From NCBI RefSeq assembly GCF_016863015.1, contig NZ_BOOB01000039.1, positions 1 to 64,000 on the forward strand: a stretch of 64,000 nt of DNA, given 5' to 3'. Within the stretch, counting starts at the first letter, position 1; each line of letters starts with the position of its first letter. The stretch comes from Microbispora amethystogenes. Lineage in GTDB: Bacteria; Actinomycetota; Actinomycetes; Streptosporangiales; Streptosporangiaceae. Of the stretch, positions 40,101 through 48,922 are shown in pieces. The translations under genes and the position numbers were made by a program. The notes beneath the pieces were generated by a model, which saw only the letters and a list, made by a program, of their open reading frames with translations, ran no database searches and was not told the DNA's origin.

Positions 40101-42081
40101 GTCGGTGAAGTACCACTTCCGCACGCTCGGGGTGGACGTGCAGACCACCGACTTCACCGTGGCCGGCATCGGCGACATGTCCGGCGACGTGTTCGGCAAC
40201 GGCATGCTGCTGTCGGAGCACATCCGGCTCGTGGCGGCCTTCGACCACCGGCACGTCTTCGTCGACCCCGATCCCGACGCGGCGCGGAGCTTCGCCGAGC
40301 GGCTGCGCCTGTTCGGGCTGCCCCGGAGCTCATGGGCCGACTACGACAGGTCGCTGATCTCGGCGGGCGGCGGCGTGTGGCCGCGCACCGCCAAGTCGAT
40401 CCCCCTCTCCCCGCAGGCGCGCGCCGCGCTCGGCCTCCCCCACGGCGTCACGGCGCTGGCCCCCAACGACCTGATCAACGCGATCCTGCGGGCGCCGGTC
40501 GACCTGCTGTGGAACGGCGGCATCGGCACGTACGTCAAGGCGTCGTCGGAGACCCACGCCGACGCCGGGGACAAGGCCAACGACGTGCTCCGGATCAACG
40601 CCGCCGACCTGCGCTGCAAGGTCGTGGGCGAGGGCGGCAACCTCGGCTTCACCCAGCGCGCCCGGATCGAGTTCGCGCTGAACGGCGGCCTGATCAACAC
40701 CGACTTCATCGACAACTCGGCCGGCGTGGACACCTCCGACCACGAGGTCAACATCAAGATCCTGCTCGACCAGGTCGTCCGCGACGGCGAGATGACCGAC
40801 AAGCAGCGCAACCAGCTCTTCCTCGACATGACCGACGAGGTCGGCCGGCTGGTTCTGGAGGACAACTACGCCCAGAACGTGGTGCTCGCGGCGGCCCGCG
40901 CCCAGGCGCCGGAGATGCTGCACATCCACTCCCGCTACCTGCGGAGGCTGGAGCGCGCCGGGCTGGTCAACCGGGAGCTGGAGTTCCTGCCGTCGGACAA
41001 GGTGCTCGCCGAGCGGCGCCAGGCCGGGCTGGGGCTGGCCAACCCCGAGTTCGCGGTGCTGCTGGCCTACACCAAGCTCGTCGTGGACGCGGAACTGCTG
41101 CAGTCGGACATCCCGGACGATCCGTCGCTCGCGTCGTGGCTGGTGTCGTACTTCCCCTCGGCGCTGCGCGACCGGCTCCGGCCGTACATGGACTCCCACC
41201 CACTGCGCCGGGAGATCATCACGACCCGGATCGTCAACGACGTGGTGAACTTCGGCGGCACCAGCTTCGTCTTCCGGTTCGGCGAGGAGACCGGCGCCTC
41301 AGCGCCCGACATCGTGCGGGCCTACCTGGTCACTCGGGAGGTCTTCGACCTGCCGTCGTTCGTCCGGCAGGTCGAGGCGCTGGACAACGAGGTCGACACC
41401 GCGACCCAGCTCGCCATGCTGCTGGAGGGCCGCAAGCTGTCCGAGCGCGGCACCCGCTGGCTGCTCGGCAACCGCCGGCCCCCGCTCGATCTCGCCTCCA
41501 CGGCGCGGCACTTCATCGACGGTGCGAGCGGCCTGCTGCCGCACCTGCCGAAGCTGCTGGCCGGCCCCGACCTGGCGGCGTACGAGGAGCGCAGAGACTC
41601 CTTCACGGCCAGGGGCGTGCCGGGGGAGCTGGCCGAGCGGGTCGCGGCGATGGTGCCGGCCTACTCGACCTTCGACCTCGTGGAGATCGCGACGTACGTC
41701 GGCAGGCCGGTGAGCGAGGTGGCCGAGGTCTACTTCGACCTGGCCGACCGGCTCCAGCTCGCCCGGCTGCGGGAACGGGTGATCGCGCTGCCGCGCGACA
41801 GCCGGTGGAACTCGATGGCCAGGGCGGCGCTGCGCGACGACCTCTACGCCGCGCACGCCACACTGACCCGGGACGTGCTGATCCACAGCCGGCCGGGCCT
41901 GTCGCCGGAGGAACGGCTGGCGAGCTGGACGGAGGCCAACCAGGCCGCGGTGACGCGGTCGCGGCAGACCCTGTCGGAGATCTGGGAGAGCGACACCTTC
42001 GACCTCGCGACGCTGTCGGTCGCGCTGCGCGCGGTGCGGACGCTGGTCTCCACCAGCAACCTGCCCCACGCCGAAGCGTAG
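37138..42081 (+). CDS. NAD-specific glutamate dehydrogenase (large, about 180 kDa type)
   Basis: A 1647-residue protein, the usual size for the L_180 NAD-glutamate dehydrogenases of actinobacteria. It oxidatively deaminates glutamate to 2-oxoglutarate and ammonia. The N-terminal half has ACT-like regulatory segments (VVQIVTDDMPFLVDSVTTEL; VRIPVLRRKL-type linkers). Catalytic part: KVARGGLRWSDRMEDFRTEI, then QMVKNTVIVPTGSKGGFVVK with the substrate-binding lysines, and the NAD fold TVAGIGDMSGDVFGNGMLLSEHI. Further on are LWNGGIGTYVKAS and FTQRARIEFALNGGLINTDFID. GGGAG lies 12 bases before ATG 37138, a loose spacing. Many long minus-strand frames across it are codon-bias shadows. Confidence 0.96.
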   Translation: MPLEMALNRQESDEALEALLRTAAETCAHAPGAPHVDGEDPLAFLRRYYRNVPPEDLADRDPVDVYGPATAHRHLAQNRPQGRALVRVYTPTLEEYGWDPGRTVVQIVTDDMPFLVDSVTTELDRHEIGTHLLIHPQMRVRRDMTGRLLGPDQENVTGQIIRESWMHIEIDRQSDPAVLKELEGDLQRVLQDVRCAVEDFAKMRALAVRTADDLSDEPPPLDTAQVEDSVELLRWLADGHFTFLGYREYRLEDTDGGAALRALTGTGLGILRADKAGSASFAALPPEVRARAREKQLLIVTKANSRATVYRPHYLDYIGIKVFSPEGEVIGERRFLGLFTHVAYNESISRIPVLRRKLADVLDRAGLSPDGHDGKDLIEILETYPRAELFQIPADELLPIALGVLRLRERKQVKLFLRRDDYGRYISCMIFLPRDRYTTKVRLDMQRILLKALGGTSLDYSTSIGESALARLHVVIRGERGRPLGEKPVDVEELEARLAATTRTWEDDLSDAINELCPEEDAPALLRRYGVAFPEGYKADFPARTAVADLKRLEALGDEPNAIGMNLYEPYGAAEGERRFKVYRLGAPISLSRVLPLLQRMGVEVVDERPYEIDLDHDPATKDAWIYDFGLRYTPSDEVHRDEFKRLFQDAFAVLWRGEVENDGFNALVLAGGLTWEQAEILRAYAKYLRQAGSTFSQSYIERVLRGNVRLARLLVRLFEARLDPRRPDDARPEVCDALTEEILASLDEVASLDEDRILRAYLEMIQATLRTNVFQADRTDGRDAGAAGSQFVTGRRKPYIALKFDPQAISVLPLPRPKYEVFVYSPRVEGVHLRFGKVARGGLRWSDRMEDFRTEILGLVKAQMVKNTVIVPTGSKGGFVVKNPPSGGRDEMMAEGVACYRQFISGLLDLTDNLVAGEVVPPPDVVRHDGDDTYLVVAADKGTATFSDIANGVAKEYGFWLGDAFASGGSVGYDHKAMGITAKGAWESVKYHFRTLGVDVQTTDFTVAGIGDMSGDVFGNGMLLSEHIRLVAAFDHRHVFVDPDPDAARSFAERLRLFGLPRSSWADYDRSLISAGGGVWPRTAKSIPLSPQARAALGLPHGVTALAPNDLINAILRAPVDLLWNGGIGTYVKASSETHADAGDKANDVLRINAADLRCKVVGEGGNLGFTQRARIEFALNGGLINTDFIDNSAGVDTSDHEVNIKILLDQVVRDGEMTDKQRNQLFLDMTDEVGRLVLEDNYAQNVVLAAARAQAPEMLHIHSRYLRRLERAGLVNRELEFLPSDKVLAERRQAGLGLANPEFAVLLAYTKLVVDAELLQSDIPDDPSLASWLVSYFPSALRDRLRPYMDSHPLRREIITTRIVNDVVNFGGTSFVFRFGEETGASAPDIVRAYLVTREVFDLPSFVRQVEALDNEVDTATQLAMLLEGRKLSERGTRWLLGNRRPPLDLASTARHFIDGASGLLPHLPKLLAGPDLAAYEERRDSFTARGVPGELAERVAAMVPAYSTFDLVEIATYVGRPVSEVAEVYFDLADRLQLARLRERVIALPRDSRWNSMARAALRDDLYAAHATLTRDVLIHSRPGLSPEERLASWTEANQAAVTRSRQTLSEIWESDTFDLATLSVALRAVRTLVSTSNLPHAEA

Positions 42082-42086
42082 CTTTC

Positions 42087-43229
42087 TCAGCGGTTGAAGC
42101 CGCCGGTGACGAGGCCCTGGTAGCCGACGACGTGCACGGGCGCGGTGGACGCTTTGGGCGGCACCGCGCTCACGTACTGCTGGGTCTCGACGATCTGCCG
42201 CTTCTGGTGGACGATGAGGTCCTTTGTGGGACTCAGCAGCCAGCGGGCGGCGGCGGGGACCGCCAGCGGGCGGCCCTCGCCGCACTTGATCCCCCGGCCC
42301 TGGCTCGACGCGCTGGTGATCCACGAGGACGTCCGGATCAGCGTGTACATCGTCAGCGCGCCGCCGTCCCGGGTGCGCAGCGCGAAGATCGGATAGTTCG
42401 GCGTGGAGGCGAAGATCGACTCGTACGCCATGCAGTCGTCGTTCTTCAGCTGCGCCTTGGTCCTGCTGATCTGGTCGTAGAAGCCGGTGGTCTGCGGGCC
42501 GGGGGCGATCAGCCCGGAGGCGTAGCCCTTGGGGCCCTCCTCGGCGACCGTCGCGTGCAGCGGGCCCATCAGGTTGGGGCTGATCGCCACCGACGAGTCG
42601 CGCGAGCCCAGGGAGGTGGCGTACCCCTCAGCGTCGAGTTCGACCGCGGGCGGTTTCTCGCCCGAGTTGAGCAGCGACGCGAAGCTGTTGCGCCACGGGC
42701 CGTCCTGGCTCTGCCGGACGAAGACGAACACGCCGGTGCGGGCGCCGCCCTGTTTGCCGTCCTGTTTGCCGCTCTGGCCGCCGTGCCGTTCGGCGGTGGC
42801 CGCGAACCACTGGGCCGCGCCGCTCTGCCGGGGCACGAGCACCGTGCGGTGGTCCCACCGGTAGCGGACCGGCCGCCGGCCACCCTGCGTGCGGATCTCG
42901 GCGATCGTGATCGGGCGCTGGCCGTCCTGGGTGAGCTGGTACGCCCAGCGGTCGGCGTGGGCCGCCCTGAGCACCTCGTCGGTCTCCAGGAACGTGTCGA
43001 GCGCCCGCGAGGCGTCCTTCAGGGTCAGGGCGGGCGGGCTCAGCGACGCGGAGGGCGAGGGGGACGGCGCCGGGCTCGCGCCCTGCCCACCGCCCTGCCC
43101 GCCATGCCCGTCGCCCGGCATGGTGGAGACGGCCGCGGCCGGGGCCCGCGGCGGCTCCCCGCCCGAGCAGGCGAGGACCGTGGACGCCAGGAGGGCGAGG
43201 GCCAGCGCACTCCGAACGACCCCGTTCAC
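42087..43229 (-). CDS. Secreted lipoprotein of unknown function
   Basis: A 380-residue lipoprotein; GTG 43229 with GGGAGG five bases upstream. Signal peptide [21 protein letters not shown] with a lipobox cysteine at about residue 21, then a long Pro/Ser/Gly-rich linker ([19 protein letters not shown]) and a globular domain of about 300 residues ([43 protein letters not shown]). A short Gly/Lys/Gln repeat ([13 protein letters not shown]) is in the middle. I do not recognise a named family; similar lipoproteins occur in Streptosporangiales. Converges with the glutamate dehydrogenase gene. Confidence 0.75.
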   Translation of the reverse strand: MNGVVRSALALALLASTVLACSGGEPPRAPAAAVSTMPGDGHGGQGGGQGASPAPSPSPSASLSPPALTLKDASRALDTFLETDEVLRAAHADRWAYQLTQDGQRPITIAEIRTQGGRRPVRYRWDHRTVLVPRQSGAAQWFAATAERHGGQSGKQDGKQGGARTGVFVFVRQSQDGPWRNSFASLLNSGEKPPAVELDAEGYATSLGSRDSSVAISPNLMGPLHATVAEEGPKGYASGLIAPGPQTTGFYDQISRTKAQLKNDDCMAYESIFASTPNYPIFALRTRDGGALTMYTLIRTSSWITSASSQGRGIKCGEGRPLAVPAAARWLLSPTKDLIVHQKRQIVETQQYVSAVPPKASTAPVHVVGYQGLVTGGFNR

Positions 43230-43312
43230 GCCAGCCTCCCGATGCGATCGATGCACATGCTACCGAGGCGCGCTGCCTGACAGGGTCTCCGGTTCGCGTA
43301 CCCTTTACAGAC

Positions 43313-44431
43313 GTGGCAGTCATCGATCCAGCCGAAGAGATCAACGAGCTTGGCGGCACGCTGAGAGGCATCCAGGACGTGCTCGACCTCGACGCCCTGC
43401 GCAAGCAGATCGCCGAGTTGGAGGAGCAGGCTGCCGCGCCCGATCTGTGGAACGACCCGGACCAGGCGCAGCGCGTCACCAGCCGGCTCTCCCACATCCA
43501 GGCCGAGGTGAACCGCGTCGACGGCCTGAGCCGCCGCCTGGAGGACCTCCCGGTCCTGTTCGAGCTCGCGGCCGAGGAGGGCGACGAGGACGCGCTGGCC
43601 GAGGCCGAAAAGGAGCTCGCCGCGCTCCGCGCCGAGGTCGGCGCGCTGGAGGTGCGCACGCTCCTGGCGGGCGAGTACGACGCCAGAGAGGCCCTGGTGA
43701 CCATCAACTCCCAGGCGGGCGGCGTCGACGCGGCCGACTGGGCCCAGATGCTGCTGCGGATGTACCTGCGGTGGTCGGAGCGCAAGGGCTACCCGGCGGA
43801 GGTCTACGAGACCTCCTATGCCGAGGAGGCCGGCATCAAGTCGGCCACCTTCGCGGTCAAGGCCCCCTACGCGTACGGCACGCTCAGGGGCGAGCACGGC
43901 ACCCACCGGCTGGTCCGGATCAGCCCGTTCGACAACCAGGGCCGCCGGCAGACCTCCTTCGCGGGCGTGGACGTCGTCCCGGTGGTCGAGCAGACCGACC
44001 ACATCGACATCAACGAGGACGACCTGCGCATCGACGTCTACCGGTCGTCCGGGCCGGGCGGCCAGGGCGTGAACACGACCGACTCGGCGGTGCGGATCAC
44101 CCACCTCCCGACCGGGATCGTGGTCTCCTGCCAGAACGAGCGGTCCCAGCTGCAGAACCGCGCGACGGCGATGGCCGTCCTCTCGGCCAAGCTGCTGGAG
44201 CGCAAGCGCCAGGAGGAGGCCGCGGCGATGAACGAGCTGCGCGGCGAGTCGACGACGTCATGGGGCACGCAGATCCGCAACTACGTGCTGCACCCGTACC
44301 AGATCGTGAAGGATCTGCGCACGGGCGTGGAGGCGGGCAACCCCTCCGCCGTGCTGGACGGCGACCTCGACGAGTTCATCGAGGGCGAGATCCGCTGGAT
44401 GCGCCGCCAGGAAGCCGGCGACGCCCAGTAG
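43313..44431 (+). CDS. prfB: Peptide chain release factor 2
   Basis: A 372-residue RF2, which terminates translation at UGA and UAA. The stop-codon recognition motif SPF is present ([17 protein letters not shown]). The catalytic GGQ lies at residues 249-251 in [17 protein letters not shown], the actinobacterial form of the loop. N-terminal coiled-coil domain as expected. Start GTG 43313. The frame is continuous, so the programmed +1 frameshift of enterobacterial prfB is absent. A 63-residue minus-strand gene follows, then ftsE. Confidence 0.96.
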   Translation: MAVIDPAEEINELGGTLRGIQDVLDLDALRKQIAELEEQAAAPDLWNDPDQAQRVTSRLSHIQAEVNRVDGLSRRLEDLPVLFELAAEEGDEDALAEAEKELAALRAEVGALEVRTLLAGEYDAREALVTINSQAGGVDAADWAQMLLRMYLRWSERKGYPAEVYETSYAEEAGIKSATFAVKAPYAYGTLRGEHGTHRLVRISPFDNQGRRQTSFAGVDVVPVVEQTDHIDINEDDLRIDVYRSSGPGGQGVNTTDSAVRITHLPTGIVVSCQNERSQLQNRATAMAVLSAKLLERKRQEEAAAMNELRGESTTSWGTQIRNYVLHPYQIVKDLRTGVEAGNPSAVLDGDLDEFIEGEIRWMRRQEAGDAQ

Positions 44432-44443
44432 AAACCGGCGGTC

Positions 44444-44635
44444 TCAGTAGCCGCTGACGTGTCCGACCGTCGCGACCAGGGCCAAGACGAGAAGCACGAT
44501 CAACGTGATGGTCAGGGGCGTCAGCCCCAGGAATCCGTGGTTGTGCAGCTTCGCGCGGCCTTCGCGGCAGACGGGGCAACGGCCCTCCACCACGGGGCCC
44601 GCGCACGCGGCGCAGATCAGATGTTCGCAGCTCAT
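44444..44635 (-). CDS. Small zinc-ribbon membrane protein
   Basis: A 63-residue protein with four CxxC-type cysteines, MSCEHLICAACAGPVVEGRC then PVCREGRAKL (treble-clef/zinc-ribbon-like, about residues 3-24), and one C-terminal transmembrane helix (LTPLTITLIVLLVLALVATVG). Small conserved actinobacterial proteins of this type have no known role. Opposite in direction to prfB and ftsE and sits between them. Confidence 0.75.
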   Translation of the reverse strand: MSCEHLICAACAGPVVEGRCPVCREGRAKLHNHGFLGLTPLTITLIVLLVLALVATVGHVSGY

Positions 44636-44707
44636 AGCAGCTTTACCGGCCCATCGCTCGAGGGCTAATCGTTTTGTTTCCGTTATGGACGTTCCATGCC
44701 AGTGTTA

Positions 44708-44818
44708 CCCCTAGACTGGCCTTCGGCCAAACGGAACGTCGATCGACAGCAAAGTGACCGGCGACCCCCGCACCGGCCGTCCCACCCCCTAGACTGGCTA
44801 GCCGTGATGCGCCCGTGA
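44708..44818 (+). promoter_or_regulatory. Twin TAGACT promoter boxes and a tiny uORF at ftsE
   Basis: The 13-mer CCCCTAGACTGGC occurs twice, at 44708-44720 and 44786-44798. Each carries the actinobacterial -10 box TAGACT. After the second, GTG (44804) and ATG (44807) open a reading frame of only a few codons whose TGA (44816-44818) overlaps the ftsE GTG start as GTGA. ftsE has no Shine-Dalgarno of its own. Confidence 0.55.
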
Positions 44819-45504
44819 TCCATTTCGATAATGTCACCAAGGTCTACGCGAACCAAAACCGGCCCGCCCTCGACCACGTGAGCGTGGATGTCGACAAGGG
44901 CGAGTTCGTGTTCCTGGTCGGTCCGTCAGGCTCGGGGAAGTCCACCTTCCTCCGGTTGGTCCTGAAGGAGGAGCGGCCCAACTCCGGCTCGATCCACGTG
45001 GCCGGCAAGGATCTGGCGAAGTTGTCCAACTTCAAGGTGCCGCACCTGCGCCGCCGCATCGGCTGCGTGTTCCAGGACTTCCGGCTGCTGCCGAACAAGA
45101 ACGTCTACGAGAACGTGGCGTTCGCCCTGGAGGTCATCGGCAAGCCGCGCCGGTTCATCCGCAAGGTCGTGCCGGAGGTCATCGAGCTCGTCGGCCTGGA
45201 GGGCAAGGCCCACCGGATGCCGGAGGAGCTGTCCGGCGGCGAGCAGCAGCGGGTCGCGATGGCCCGCGCGTTCGTCAACCGGCCGATGATCCTGCTCGCG
45301 GACGAGCCCACCGGAAACATCGACCCCGCCACGAGCATCGGCATCATGAAGGTGCTCGACCGAATCAACAGGACCGGCACGACCGTCCTCATGGCGACGC
45401 ACGACGCCGCGATCGTCGACTCCATGCGCAAGCGCGTGGTCGAGCTCGAGGACGGCAAGATCGTCCGAGACCAGTCGCGCGGCGTGTACGGCCAGGCGTA
45501 TTAG
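44815..45504 (+). CDS. ftsE: Cell-division ATP-binding protein FtsE
   Basis: A 229-residue ABC ATPase that drives FtsX and so controls septal peptidoglycan hydrolases. Walker [10 protein letters not shown] (about residues 40-48), Q-loop VFQDFRLL, signature [14 protein letters not shown], Walker [14 protein letters not shown], switch histidine in [10 protein letters not shown]. Starts GTG 44815, overlapping a tiny upstream frame. ftsX follows 14 bases later. The prfB-ftsE-ftsX-smpB order is conserved in actinobacteria. Confidence 0.97.
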   Translation: MIHFDNVTKVYANQNRPALDHVSVDVDKGEFVFLVGPSGSGKSTFLRLVLKEERPNSGSIHVAGKDLAKLSNFKVPHLRRRIGCVFQDFRLLPNKNVYENVAFALEVIGKPRRFIRKVVPEVIELVGLEGKAHRMPEELSGGEQQRVAMARAFVNRPMILLADEPTGNIDPATSIGIMKVLDRINRTGTTVLMATHDAAIVDSMRKRVVELEDGKIVRDQSRGVYGQAY

Positions 45505-45518
45505 GAGTAACTGGGACC

Positions 45519-46418
45519 ATGCGGGCCAACTTCATCTTTTCCGAGGTCTGGATCGGCCTTCGGCGCAATCTCACGATGACCATCGCGGTGATCGTGACCG
45601 TCGCCGTCGGCATGGCGCTGCTGGGCGTCGGACTGATGATCAACTCTCAGGTCTCGAAGCTCACCGGCTTCTGGAGCGACAAGGTCGAGCTGTCGGTCTA
45701 CCTGTGTGTGAAGGGCTCGCCCTTCGACGCGTGCAAGAACAAGGGCGCGGTCACGCAGGAGGAGAAGGGCAACCTGGAGCAGACGATCCGGGGCCTGCCC
45801 GAGGTCGAGTCGGTGAAGTTCGAGACTCAGGCCGAGGCGTACAAGAACTGGCAGAACACCGAGAACAACACGCTGCTGCTGTCGGTGACCAAGGTCGAGG
45901 ACATGCCGGAGTCCTTCCGGGTGAAGCTCAAGGACCCGGAGAAGGCGACGGTCGTCGCGAGCAACCTCAAGGGGCAGCCCGGCGTCTCCAACGTCGTCAA
46001 CGAACGCGACCTGCTGCAGTCGGTCTTCGGCTTCATGGACACCCTGCGCAACATGGCGCTCGGCATCGCGATCCTGATGGTCTTCGCGGCCACCCTGCTG
46101 ATCGGCAACACCGTGCGGCTGTCGGCGTACAACCGCCGCAGGGAGACCGGGATCATGCGGCTGGTCGGCGCGTCCAACATCTACATCCAGCTGCCCTTCG
46201 TGATGGAGGGGCTGATCGCGGGCCTGATCGGCGGCGTCCTGTCCGGCGTCCTGCTGATCCTCGTCAAGATCTTCATCTTCGAGGAGATCCAGACGTACAT
46301 GGTGGCACCCCTCGGCTGGGACACCGTCGCCGGTGTGATCACCGGCACCATGGCCATCGGCGTGCTGATCTGTGTCTTCGCCTCGTTCGTCACGCTGCGC
46401 CGCTACCTGCGGGTGTGA
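45519..46418 (+). CDS. ftsX: Cell-division protein FtsX
   Basis: A 299-residue membrane partner of FtsE. Four transmembrane helices: LTMTIAVIVTVAVGMALLGVG at the N-terminus, an extracellular loop of about 120 residues (LSVYLCVKGSPFDACKNKG, with two cysteines as in other actinobacterial FtsX), then LGIAILMVFAATLLIGNTVRL, VMEGLIAGLIGGVLSGVLLIL and VITGTMAIGVLICVFASFV. The NRRRETGIMRLVGAS loop couples to the ATPase. GGAG precedes the ATG at 45519. Confidence 0.96.
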   Translation: MRANFIFSEVWIGLRRNLTMTIAVIVTVAVGMALLGVGLMINSQVSKLTGFWSDKVELSVYLCVKGSPFDACKNKGAVTQEEKGNLEQTIRGLPEVESVKFETQAEAYKNWQNTENNTLLLSVTKVEDMPESFRVKLKDPEKATVVASNLKGQPGVSNVVNERDLLQSVFGFMDTLRNMALGIAILMVFAATLLIGNTVRLSAYNRRRETGIMRLVGASNIYIQLPFVMEGLIAGLIGGVLSGVLLILVKIFIFEEIQTYMVAPLGWDTVAGVITGTMAIGVLICVFASFVTLRRYLRV

Positions 46419-46484
46419 GTTCCGCGCACCGCGTAGCCCGTCGTAGCTCGTTTTCGCCCTTCGCGGCGGCGGTAGGCTCCCTTT

Positions 46485-46967
46485 ATGCCACGTGAGACCG
46501 GGCGCAAGCTCATCGCCCAGAACAAGCGTGCCAGGCACGACTTCTTCATCGAGGACACCTACGAGGCCGGGCTCGTGCTGACCGGCACCGAGGTCAAGTC
46601 CCTGCGGGCGGGTAAGGCCAACCTGACCGACGGCTACGCCTCGGTCGAGGGCGGCGAGGTCTGGCTGATCAACGTGTACATCCCGGAGTACAGCCAGGGG
46701 ACCTGGACCAACCACGCCGCCCGGCGCACCCGCAAGCTCCTGCTGAACCGCAAGGAGATCGGCAAGCTGGACGCGACGCTCAAGGAGAAGGGCCTCACCC
46801 TGATCCCGCTGTCGATGTACTTCAAGGACGGCCGGGCGAAGATCGAGATCGGCATCGCCCGGGGCAAGAAGGACTACGACAAGCGCCAGACGCTGATGGA
46901 GAAGCAGGCCAGCCGGGAGATGTCGCGGGCGATGTCCAACGCGGTCCGCCGCCGGGGGGGCCGCTAG
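46485..46967 (+). CDS. smpB: SsrA-binding protein SmpB
   Basis: A 160-residue protein of normal length that binds tmRNA for ribosome rescue. Motifs: [62 protein letters not shown], and the basic C-terminal tail [19 protein letters not shown]. The matching tmRNA gene lies 2.3 kb downstream, past a penicillin-binding-protein-like gene. Confidence 0.97.
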   Translation: MPRETGRKLIAQNKRARHDFFIEDTYEAGLVLTGTEVKSLRAGKANLTDGYASVEGGEVWLINVYIPEYSQGTWTNHAARRTRKLLLNRKEIGKLDATLKEKGLTLIPLSMYFKDGRAKIEIGIARGKKDYDKRQTLMEKQASREMSRAMSNAVRRRGGR

Positions 46968-46970
46968 ACC

Positions 46971-48854
46971 GTGCGCGCCAGAGTGGTACGGGCCGCGCTC
47001 GCCCTGGGGTTGACCGCGCCCTTGCTCACCGGCTGTTTCGAGGAGCCGTCGCCCCACGAGGCGGTGCGCGACTTCCTCGTCGGCTGGCAGACCGGGGACT
47101 ACGCGGCCGCCGCGCGGCGGGCCGACGGCGACCAGGCGGCCGTACGGAAGGCGCTGGAGGACGCCCGCCTCCAGCTCGACGCCGCCTCCATCCGCTTCTC
47201 CCTCAAGGGGATCAGCCTGGACGACGAGACCGCGCGGGCCGCCTTCCACGCCGAGGTGGATCTCGGGGAGAACAACCCCCTCTGGCAGTACGACGGCGCC
47301 CTGCCGATGCACCTGGTCGGCGGGCAGTGGAAGGTGCGGTGGTCGCCGAGCGTCATCCACCCGGACCTGCACGCCGGGCAGCGCCTCGCGGTCGCCACCG
47401 TCCCCAAGGGCCGCAGGCCCATCCTCGACCGCGCGGGCAACCCCCTGCAGGACGAGACGATGCTGCACGTCGCGGGGGTCACCCCGGCGGAGGTCAAGGA
47501 CCCCGCCCACCTGTGCGAGCAGCTGTCGAAGATCACCGGGTTCGCCCAGGACCGGCTGCTGAGCCGCGTCCTGTCGTCGCCGCCGCAGGACTTCGTCCCG
47601 CTCGCGACGTTCGGCCGGACGAAGTTCGCCCAGCTCAAGTCGAAGCTCGAGGCCATCGGCGGGTTGCGGTTCGAGATCGACAACGCGCCGGTGGCCCCCA
47701 AGTCGCCGACGCAGATCGTCGGGGTCGTCACGGCCATCACCCCGGAGGCGGAGCAGCGGCTCGGCGGGCCGCAGCGGGCCGGTGACACCCTCGGCCGGGA
47801 CGGCCTGCAGAAGGCCTACCAGGACCAGCTCACCGGCTCCACCGAGACCCGGGTCGTCGTGCTGGACAACGCCACCGGGCGGCAGGTCAAGGAGCTCAAG
47901 GCGTGGCCCGGGCGGGAGAACGAGCCGGTCCGCACCACAATCGACAGCCGCCTGCAGAGCGCCGGCGACGCCGCCGTCGCGGGGTCGCGCCCGGCCGCTC
48001 TCGTCGCCGTCAAGGCGTCCACCGGCGAGGTGCTCGCCGTCTCCACCAACCAGCTCCACCAGGAGGGGGACGCGCTCGCGGGCAAGTACGCGGCCGGCAC
48101 CGCCTTCTCGATCATCGCGACCGAAGGACTGCTCAGGGCGGGACTCGACCCCAAGCAGAAGGTGCCGTGCAGCTCCGACCGGACGGTCGGCGGGGCGCGC
48201 TTCCAGCAGCCCGGTGTGGACGGCGTGACGGTGCCGAGCTTCCAGACCGACTTCGCCCAGGGCTGCGTCACCGCGCTCGCGTCGCTGGCCCGCCGGATCA
48301 ACGGCCAGGCGATCAGCCGCAGCGCGCAGCAGTTCGGGATCGGCTCCGGCTGGAAGCTGCCGCTGCGGACCTTCAGCGGGTCGGTGCCCGCCGCCCAGGG
48401 CGACGCCGCGGTCGCGAAGATCATCGCTGGGCAGGGCGCCAAGGTGAGCCCGCTCGCGATGGCCCTGGTCGCGGGAGCCGTCAAGTCCGGCACCTGGCGC
48501 CCGCCGACACTGGTCACCTCGCCCGCCGCCCCCGACCCGGCGGCGGAGGAGGCGGGCGGCTCCCCCGCGGTCGCGCCGACATCGCTGGACCCGGCGGTCA
48601 CGGCCAAGCTGCGCACGCTCATGCGGGCCGGCGTCACCTCGGGCGCGGCGGCCCCCGCCACCGCTCCCGGCGAGCCCGTGTACGGGGTGGCGGCCCAGGT
48701 GACCCAGGCGGAGAAGAAGGAGCGGACCAGGCTCTCGTGGTTCGTCGGCTGGCAGGGGGACGTGGCGCTCGCCGTACTGGTGAAAAGCGGCGACCAGGAG
48801 GCCGCTCCGGCGGTCGCGGGAGGCTTCTTCCGCGGCGCCCAGCCGCAGATCTGA
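46971..48854 (+). CDS. Penicillin-binding-protein-like lipoprotein lacking catalytic motifs
   Basis: A 627-residue lipoprotein (lipobox LLTGC, Cys22). The N-terminal MecA_N/NTF2-like domain (EAVRDFLVGWQTGDYAAAARRA) is followed by a dimerisation-like domain and a transpeptidase fold (NATGRQVKELKAWPGRENEPVRTTIDSRLQ). All three active-site motifs are lost: S-x-x-K reads T377-A-F-S380 (KYAAGTAFSIIATEGLL), S-x-N reads G431-C-V433 (QGCVTALASLA), and K-T-G is replaced by GVAAQVTQAE near residue 572. The fold residues around them are kept (SWFVGWQGDVALAVLV). It is four bases after smpB. Probably a pseudo-enzyme with a structural or sensory role. Confidence 0.88.
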   Translation: MRARVVRAALALGLTAPLLTGCFEEPSPHEAVRDFLVGWQTGDYAAAARRADGDQAAVRKALEDARLQLDAASIRFSLKGISLDDETARAAFHAEVDLGENNPLWQYDGALPMHLVGGQWKVRWSPSVIHPDLHAGQRLAVATVPKGRRPILDRAGNPLQDETMLHVAGVTPAEVKDPAHLCEQLSKITGFAQDRLLSRVLSSPPQDFVPLATFGRTKFAQLKSKLEAIGGLRFEIDNAPVAPKSPTQIVGVVTAITPEAEQRLGGPQRAGDTLGRDGLQKAYQDQLTGSTETRVVVLDNATGRQVKELKAWPGRENEPVRTTIDSRLQSAGDAAVAGSRPAALVAVKASTGEVLAVSTNQLHQEGDALAGKYAAGTAFSIIATEGLLRAGLDPKQKVPCSSDRTVGGARFQQPGVDGVTVPSFQTDFAQGCVTALASLARRINGQAISRSAQQFGIGSGWKLPLRTFSGSVPAAQGDAAVAKIIAGQGAKVSPLAMALVAGAVKSGTWRPPTLVTSPAAPDPAAEEAGGSPAVAPTSLDPAVTAKLRTLMRAGVTSGAAAPATAPGEPVYGVAAQVTQAEKKERTRLSWFVGWQGDVALAVLVKSGDQEAAPAVAGGFFRGAQPQI

Positions 48855-48922
48855 GACAGCGCTGACTTGATGAGACAGTGCGGGCCTGAGACAGCGCTGA
48901 CCTGAGACAGTGCGGCCTGAGA
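48851..48922 (+). repeat. Short tandem repeats around the stop codon of the PBP-like gene
   Basis: TGAGACAG recurs at 48852, 48871, 48887 and 48903, with a partial copy at 48917, in units such as CTGAGACAGCGCTGAC (48851 and 48886). The first TGA is the stop of the PBP-like gene. No hairpin or ORF explains it. Confidence 0.75.

Noticed and set aside
36940-40254. A 1104-codon minus-strand frame across the glutamate dehydrogenase gene
   Set aside because: It is antisense to a clear enzyme with conserved motifs; long antisense frames are expected from third-position GC bias, and its sequence is His/Arg/Val-rich without any motif.
40332-43280. A 982-codon plus-strand frame offset from the glutamate dehydrogenase gene
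   Set aside because: Overlaps the true frame and then the antisense of the lipoprotein; Arg/Ala/Gly-rich with no domain.
43313-44431. Programmed frameshift in prfB
   Set aside because: Read the N-terminal part for an in-frame TGA preceded by a slippery site; the frame is continuous from GTG 43313.
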